A stretch of DNA of 64,000 nt from Patiria pectinifera. Its lineage: Eukaryota; Echinodermata; Asteroidea; Valvatida; Asterinidae. The first letter of the stretch is position 1, and every line of letters starts with the position of its first letter. A program made the position numbers and the translations under genes. Below, piece after piece: positions 59,701-64,000 of this stretch. The notes below the pieces were generated by a model. That model saw only the letters and a list, made by a program, of their open reading frames with translations, ran no database searches and was not told the origin of the DNA. Where the stretch lies: positions 6,591,501 through 6,655,500 of the forward strand of contig CM057146.1 in the NCBI GenBank assembly GCA_029964075.1. Reading direction: 5' to 3'.

Positions 59701-59802
59701 TGTGAATGTTTTCCTGGTAATGAATATTCCACGTATGTATTTAATAAGCAAGAAATTGAAGCTCTTGTGAGTGTCGTCGAGCCACAAATTGAGCAACAAT
59801 GA
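56762..59802 (+). CDS. NLR receptor (DD-NACHT-LRR), coding exon 2 (NACHT and LRR)
   Basis: Completes the receptor (residues 124-1136) without frameshift or stop. The NACHT ATPase has Walker A GIAGSGKT at about residues 213-220, Walker B LIVLDGADE at about 302-310 and the sensor stretch TVVVTTRP at about 337-344. Just after Walker A, TSSRPSSRSRLRCRS is an Arg/Ser-rich insert coded by imperfect CTAGAT/CTAGCT repeats (57090-57140). Helical domains follow (FFHKTFQEAIAGFYWARLV). From about residue 560, leucine-rich repeats run to the end (LEKLEINCFLG, VKTLKLISC, LKSLRVEGV, LRVVDLECV, LKRLDMRDM, LQVLNLSQ). The last 70 residues contain a Cys cluster, WSCG...DCLRCSTCECF. Such receptors sense microbial or danger signals in the cytosol and oligomerise. 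All nucleotide-binding motifs look functional. Confidence 0.95.
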
Positions 59803-59869
59803 GGCAACTTTTCAAGATATGATAATGTTGGTCTTGCTGTATTGACCACTCTTCAAAAGAAGAGTAAAA

Positions 59870-59998
59870 AGTCATGTGCTGGAGCGCCGTAGTGGCAGCC
59901 GTGCTAAAGCCAGGGTAATAATAGAGCGCCAGGAGCGTCACTTAGTGACGGATATGAGCGCTATACAAGAAGCCCCTAATATTATTATTATTATGTCA
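59870..59998 (+). repeat. Retroelement 3' tail with ATT microsatellite
   Basis: GCGCCGTAGTGGCAGCC...GATATGAGCGCTATACAAGAAGCC followed by ATT repeats is a LINE or SINE 3' end. It lies just after the NLR stop and may be part of the NLR 3' UTR. Confidence 0.6.
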
Positions 59999-61064
59999 CG
60001 TTGCCTGCTCAAGTATCGTTTTCGTGGTTTCTCTATAATTCGATCAGTGTTCTTAGTGCTTGTTAAACGGCCATACTTCAACTGATGTGCATGGTACGCC
60101 AAAATGTATAACAGTTGGCTGAAAGTCGGCACCGCGTGAACTAACGGTTTGTTGAGTTATAAAAAATGATTTTTTGGGCCTGACATTCCTATGTTGTTCA
60201 GTTGATTTTCATAACATGTTTAAAGAAAACAAAATTAATAATTAATGCAAATAAACTACAAAGAGAAACTGACTAGGTGCATTATAATAATGTTTAAGGT
60301 TGAACAAAGAAATTGATTGGAGCGGAGTTTGAACCTTCGACCTCCAGATTGCTGATCGTAAACTTCCACATTAAGACTGAATACAGTGCCTATTTTCTCA
60401 GTGAATAACAATTCCATTATTTGACTTTATTCTACAGGTTGTTGCACGGATTTTGTTCGTGCATTCAATTAATTAACGAATTATTTCCAGTTCAATTGCA
60501 TCTTTGATTTCATTTTAGCATTGCAAAACCAAATTGAAAAAGTTAAAAACAGTAAATTGTTGGGTAGATGGGGCCAAAGCATTTGGTAATTAAGTTTCGA
60601 AAATCTTGTCGCCGCAATTTCAGTAACCTCACAATAGAACGTCATGGGGTTTAGCTTTGCACTCGACTCAGAGATATATAAACGTATATCAGATCACAAA
60701 GTATGATATCACTATCACATTGTTTCGTGAGTTATAGTTGAAGATGTCACATTTTTACCAACTTATTCTCTAATGTGATGTCAAAAAAGTGTACATTTTG
60801 TGAACTATTGTTTCTGCCACACTTTGAAAACACTTGAAACATTTGCAAGTGTAAAAGTTCCTTGCCTGTAAGAATAATATGGGTTGATTTTCATACTGAT
60901 TGTGAGAATTTAGTCAGGACTGTATTTGAATGTATTCGAACTTCCGTTAACTCCGGAAGAAAAAGACCCAAACTTTGATGCCTTTGCTTCAAGGACAAAA
61001 TTCATTAGTCGAGGTATAGTCCTGAAATTGCTTATAATTAGTCTTCTAATACCAGCAAAGCAGG
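59999..61064. other. No gene; tRNA-like B-box remnant at about 60310-60360 (minus)
   Basis: On the minus strand, CAGCAATCTGGAGGTCGAAG leads into GGTTCAAACTCCG, which resembles the anticodon-to-TPsiC half of a tRNA or tRNA-derived SINE (internal promoter B box). No A box or acceptor stem is present, so no tRNA gene is called. Confidence 0.4.
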
Positions 61065-62800
61065 CGCGATTCTAAAGCCTTGGGAGGGGGGGGGGCTAGC
61101 AGGGGGATCCAGATTTTTTTGAAGGGAGGCGTTCTGAAATGTAAACCGGTTATTTTCTCCGGACACTTAATTTTTTTCGTCGCCGTAATTTTTGGGACCC
61201 ACTTTTTGGGGGACCACAATTTTTTTGCCCCCCCTAAAAAAAAAATCGTTTTGGATCCACCCTTGATTCTATGAAAAACAACAAATTGAGTCAGAGCTGC
61301 CCCCCCCCCCCGATCTGCGGCTGAATCTGTATGTTCTAAATATTGCACGTATAGTTTTACATGCAAAGGGTGTCAAAAAGAGAGCGACCTGGATTAATGA
61401 TTTTTTTCTTAAAAGGGGATCAAATTTGAAACACTAATGAAGTATGTCTTAAAAGAGTATGTTCTTCCACTCATCTGAAAAAAATGCTGAAATCAACGCA
61501 GGCTATCAGAAGTTACGCATGTTTTTTTTACTAAAAGGAACTATTTTTATAGCTGTCCGTGGAATGCCATTGGAAGATATTGAGCGGAGTGAGAATTACA
61601 GATTACACACAGGCATTCAATTATAAATACGTCTTATTAACTTGAGTCAAGACTGAAACATATTTTTTACTGTCAGATTTTGTGTTTTGAATATCAGGAA
61701 CATGTCAACTCTTCTTTATTTTGAAATACTGATGCCATGTTTTTCTGTTTTCCTCTGCAAGTTTTCGTTCATTAATGGAGATGGGAAAACGTCCATGTTT
61801 TATTGTATTTAATGAGTATTCATGCAGTTCGTTGAACGGTAAATGATCAGTGTTGGACAGATGAATTCGTGATATTTTTACTAAAATAGACATAACTTGG
61901 AAAAAGAGATAATACTTGAAATGTTTACAGTTACTAGTCAATGACATGTACTTTATCCTATATGCTTTTTTTGTGAAATGAAGCGAGCCACATATTTCTT
62001 ACAGTATTTTTTTTCTCATTTGGTCACGTTCTGTTTGGTACACTCTGTAGTGATGTGAAAAGTCTTCATCTGTATGTTCTAAATATTGCACGTATACTGT
62101 CTATGATAGTGATACAGCTCTTGTTCATACAGTCACTAAAACCTGATTGGCTTATTGTTTGAAGTAGGCGTGTCCTTACGTCGATACATAGCAATGATAG
62201 ATTGTGATTTGATTGTAAACTTAGTGAATGTTTTTCATACTGAATTGTACACCAAATTATGCAACTATGTAAATAAAGCCCATAAATGGGAGAGTAGGAT
62301 TTGATAAACTCACTTTTAGTTCTGACTTTGAGGTTGGACCAATATAGAAGTCAAAGAAGTTTCCCGTTTTCCAATCATTTGTTGTACAAAGGGTGTGTTC
62401 CACTCCTTCCCAAAATGCACTAAGCAATCCACCCGATCAGCCAATCTAATTCTACTGTGGATAATCCACATCATCCACCCTATCCACAAAGTCAACCATG
62501 CTGAGTAACCTTGGTTAGGAGTCTATATGACATCGAAGAGCCATCTCTAAAACCACGATGATGTACCGGATCATCAACAAACTCATTGACATCACTGACA
62601 ACCATCTAATTCCAATCAACTCATCCACCAGAGGCAACAGTAGAAACTCCTTGTTCCATCCACCCATACAAACTTACTTAAGGACTCCTTCCCAGGCACC
62701 AGCCGTCTGTACGTGGCACTCACTGACCCAGCAAGTTGTCGAGTCACCAACCCCGGATGTCTTAATCTTCAAGATCAAAAATCCACCTATCTCTCTTCTT
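61065..62800 (+). repeat. Duplicated lectin upstream block, copy 3
   Basis: 61065-61165 is a hAT-type MITE end related to 38736-39118. 61191-62760 matches 1-1560, and 61600-62340 also matches 27720-28200. The block leads into 62850-63150, shared with 28800-29100, and then the intact lectin. It marks the right-hand member of the lectin array. Confidence 0.88.
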
Positions 62801-63150
62801 TTAAAGGCAACTGTTTCAGGTTCATTGCATTTTTTTGTTCACCCGGTAAAGAAGTCAGAGAATCCGATGAACACAAACAATAAGTATTTGGATCAGAGTA
62901 CAAGATGGAAAGGAAGCTATATGAACTCCATGTAGTTTTTTTTAAATATCTCCATTTTTAACCTTCACCGTGCGCGGGTCGATACTAGGTTTTCGTTTCC
63001 ATGGCGATATTTTCTCGACAATGTTGAAAGATTTCATCCGAATAAATATCAATATCGCGGTTTTTTTACAGATTTTTTTACAGAAATATGTTAATCAGAC
63101 CACAAGTGCATAGCTTATGCATACCAGCACAATATACGGGCACACTAAAG

Positions 63151-63696
63151 ATGCTTAACTCAGGGAAATTCTGTTCTGTCATCGCTCTTTTGGAGATGTT
63201 TTCTTGCTGGGTGACTCTGGGCTCCAAACCCTGTCCACCCCCCTGGCAGACATTTCAGGGGACTGGGTACTACATGCACTCGGTTCCCATGGCCTGGGCC
63301 CAAGCCAAGGAATTCTGCCAGAAGATGGGAGGCAACCTGCTGATGCCCAAGTCATCTGAGGAGAACGCGTTCGCCAAGTCGCTGCTGCAGCAACGCGGGG
63401 CGACTACAGCGTGGCTTAACTGTCACAGAGTCGGCCAGTGGCTGTGTGTAGTCGATAGGGTGGCGATGTGGCCTCCGTTCAACAACCCGGCCCCAGATCA
63501 GCCAACACGCGACGGCAACTGCCTCACTATGAAGGCCGAGGATGGCAAATGGCGTCACACCTACTGCGACTTGGAAGCGACTACCGTGTGCGAGAGAGAA
63601 GCGACGGTACAGCAAGCCAGCCTCGCCATGTACTGCATGACCATAGGGGCAGACGGCCGCCCAGTCACCGACGGGCAGTGCGTTCACAAGCCGTAG
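63151..63696 (+). CDS. Secreted C-type lectin domain protein (only open copy)
   Basis: 181 residues from the ATG at 63151, which the pseudogene at 29111 also uses; an upstream in-frame ATG at 63088 lies in the conserved leader and would place 21 polar residues before the signal peptide. Residues 1-25 form a signal peptide (SVIALLEMFSCWVTLGS). The C-type lectin domain spans about 28-150: CPPPWQTF, AKEFCQKMGGNLLMP, NCLTMKAEDGKW and TTVCERE, with pairs C56-C147 and C124-C139 expected. The usual WND and EPN/QPD sugar-binding motifs are not present (KWRH instead of WND), so calcium-dependent sugar binding is doubtful. A 30-residue tail with two more Cys is conserved in all copies. Probably one exon. 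Likely a secreted recognition protein; ligand unknown. Confidence 0.88.
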   Translation: MLNSGKFCSVIALLEMFSCWVTLGSKPCPPPWQTFQGTGYYMHSVPMAWAQAKEFCQKMGGNLLMPKSSEENAFAKSLLQQRGATTAWLNCHRVGQWLCVVDRVAMWPPFNNPAPDQPTRDGNCLTMKAEDGKWRHTYCDLEATTVCEREATVQQASLAMYCMTIGADGRPVTDGQCVHKP

Positions 63697-64000
63697 ATAT
63701 CGAAGACATTGAAACGTTTGAAATGTGCACGTTTTAAAACTTAACTCACAATTGAAAAAAAATAATAATCCACTATAAGACGACGCTGTAAAAATCGAAG
63801 AATCCATTAGAACTGTTGCACATCTCTGTGTTAATTTTGAGGGAACTTGTAAATGGACCCAGGATTTAATTTCTAGTAACCGAACTTATTTGACTTGTGA
63901 TAGACTTGACTACAACAGTTTTTCTAAACTCATCTTTGCTCAATGAACACAGAAGAGAATAATTGATTTGATTTCCACGGACGTCGCCTTAACACTGCAA
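63697..64000. other. Lectin 3' flank, no gene
   Basis: AT-rich; AATAATAATCC and similar A-rich sites follow the stop but no strong AATAAA is seen. The window ends here. Confidence 0.5.

Noticed and set aside
60300..60360. tRNA gene on the minus strand
   Set aside because: Only the anticodon-arm to B-box half is present; no A box, no acceptor stem. At most a SINE remnant.

Overview
The window is nuclear DNA from a multicellular animal. Coding sequence is sparse, genes are split by GT-AG introns, and transposon debris of many kinds fills the space between. The gene content (death-domain caspase, death-domain NACHT-LRR receptor, small secreted C-type lectins) and the repeat content (a foldback element built like the TU elements described from sea urchin, Penelope, Ty3/gypsy, CR1/L2-like and RTE-like LINEs, GTACAT and TAGGCCTA motifs) suggest an invertebrate deuterostome. 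An echinoderm is my first guess; hemichordate or cephalochordate remain possible. This is inference, since no species-diagnostic gene is present.

Layout. 1-4.75 kb: part of a duplicated lectin upstream block, a shredded lectin copy and a reversed lectin pseudogene. 4.75-11.3 kb: repeats, including a three-level nest (an old dispersed repeat, a TTA-flanked element inside it, and a 1.7-kb foldback inside that). 11.3-24.6 kb: a seven-exon caspase gene with an N-terminal death domain. Its introns hold a 3.2-kb long-inverted-repeat element, a LINE fragment, a small element with a 10-bp target duplication and a Penelope remnant. 24.6-27.7 kb: a GCGGCCGC-rich minisatellite, a hAT-type MITE and a telomere-like array. 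27.7-29.65 kb: another lectin block with a frameshifted lectin. 30-49 kb: almost only transposons (TTAA-flanked element, broken gypsy, 893-bp palindrome with 9-bp target duplication, hAT-type MITE, GTCACGCGAGTCAC-bearing repeat). 49-59.8 kb: a two-coding-exon NLR gene (death domain, NACHT, LRR), with a complete but dead RTE-like LINE antisense in its intron. 61-63.7 kb: the last lectin block and the only lectin copy with an open frame.

Main result. The first coding exons of the caspase and of the NLR are paralogous. Each encodes a death domain, each ends at the same GTAAGT donor in phase 1, and about 1.1 kb of flanking DNA is shared. Both join in phase to their partner exons: DD to caspase p20/p10 in one gene, DD to NACHT-LRR in the other. 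A sensor and an effector protease therefore sit about 25 kb apart on the same strand and carry related death domains from one duplicated exon. This looks like a candidate self-contained NLR-caspase module, bordered on both sides by a lectin array that is being inactivated copy by copy. Joint function is inference; exon structure, phases and homology are read from the sequence.
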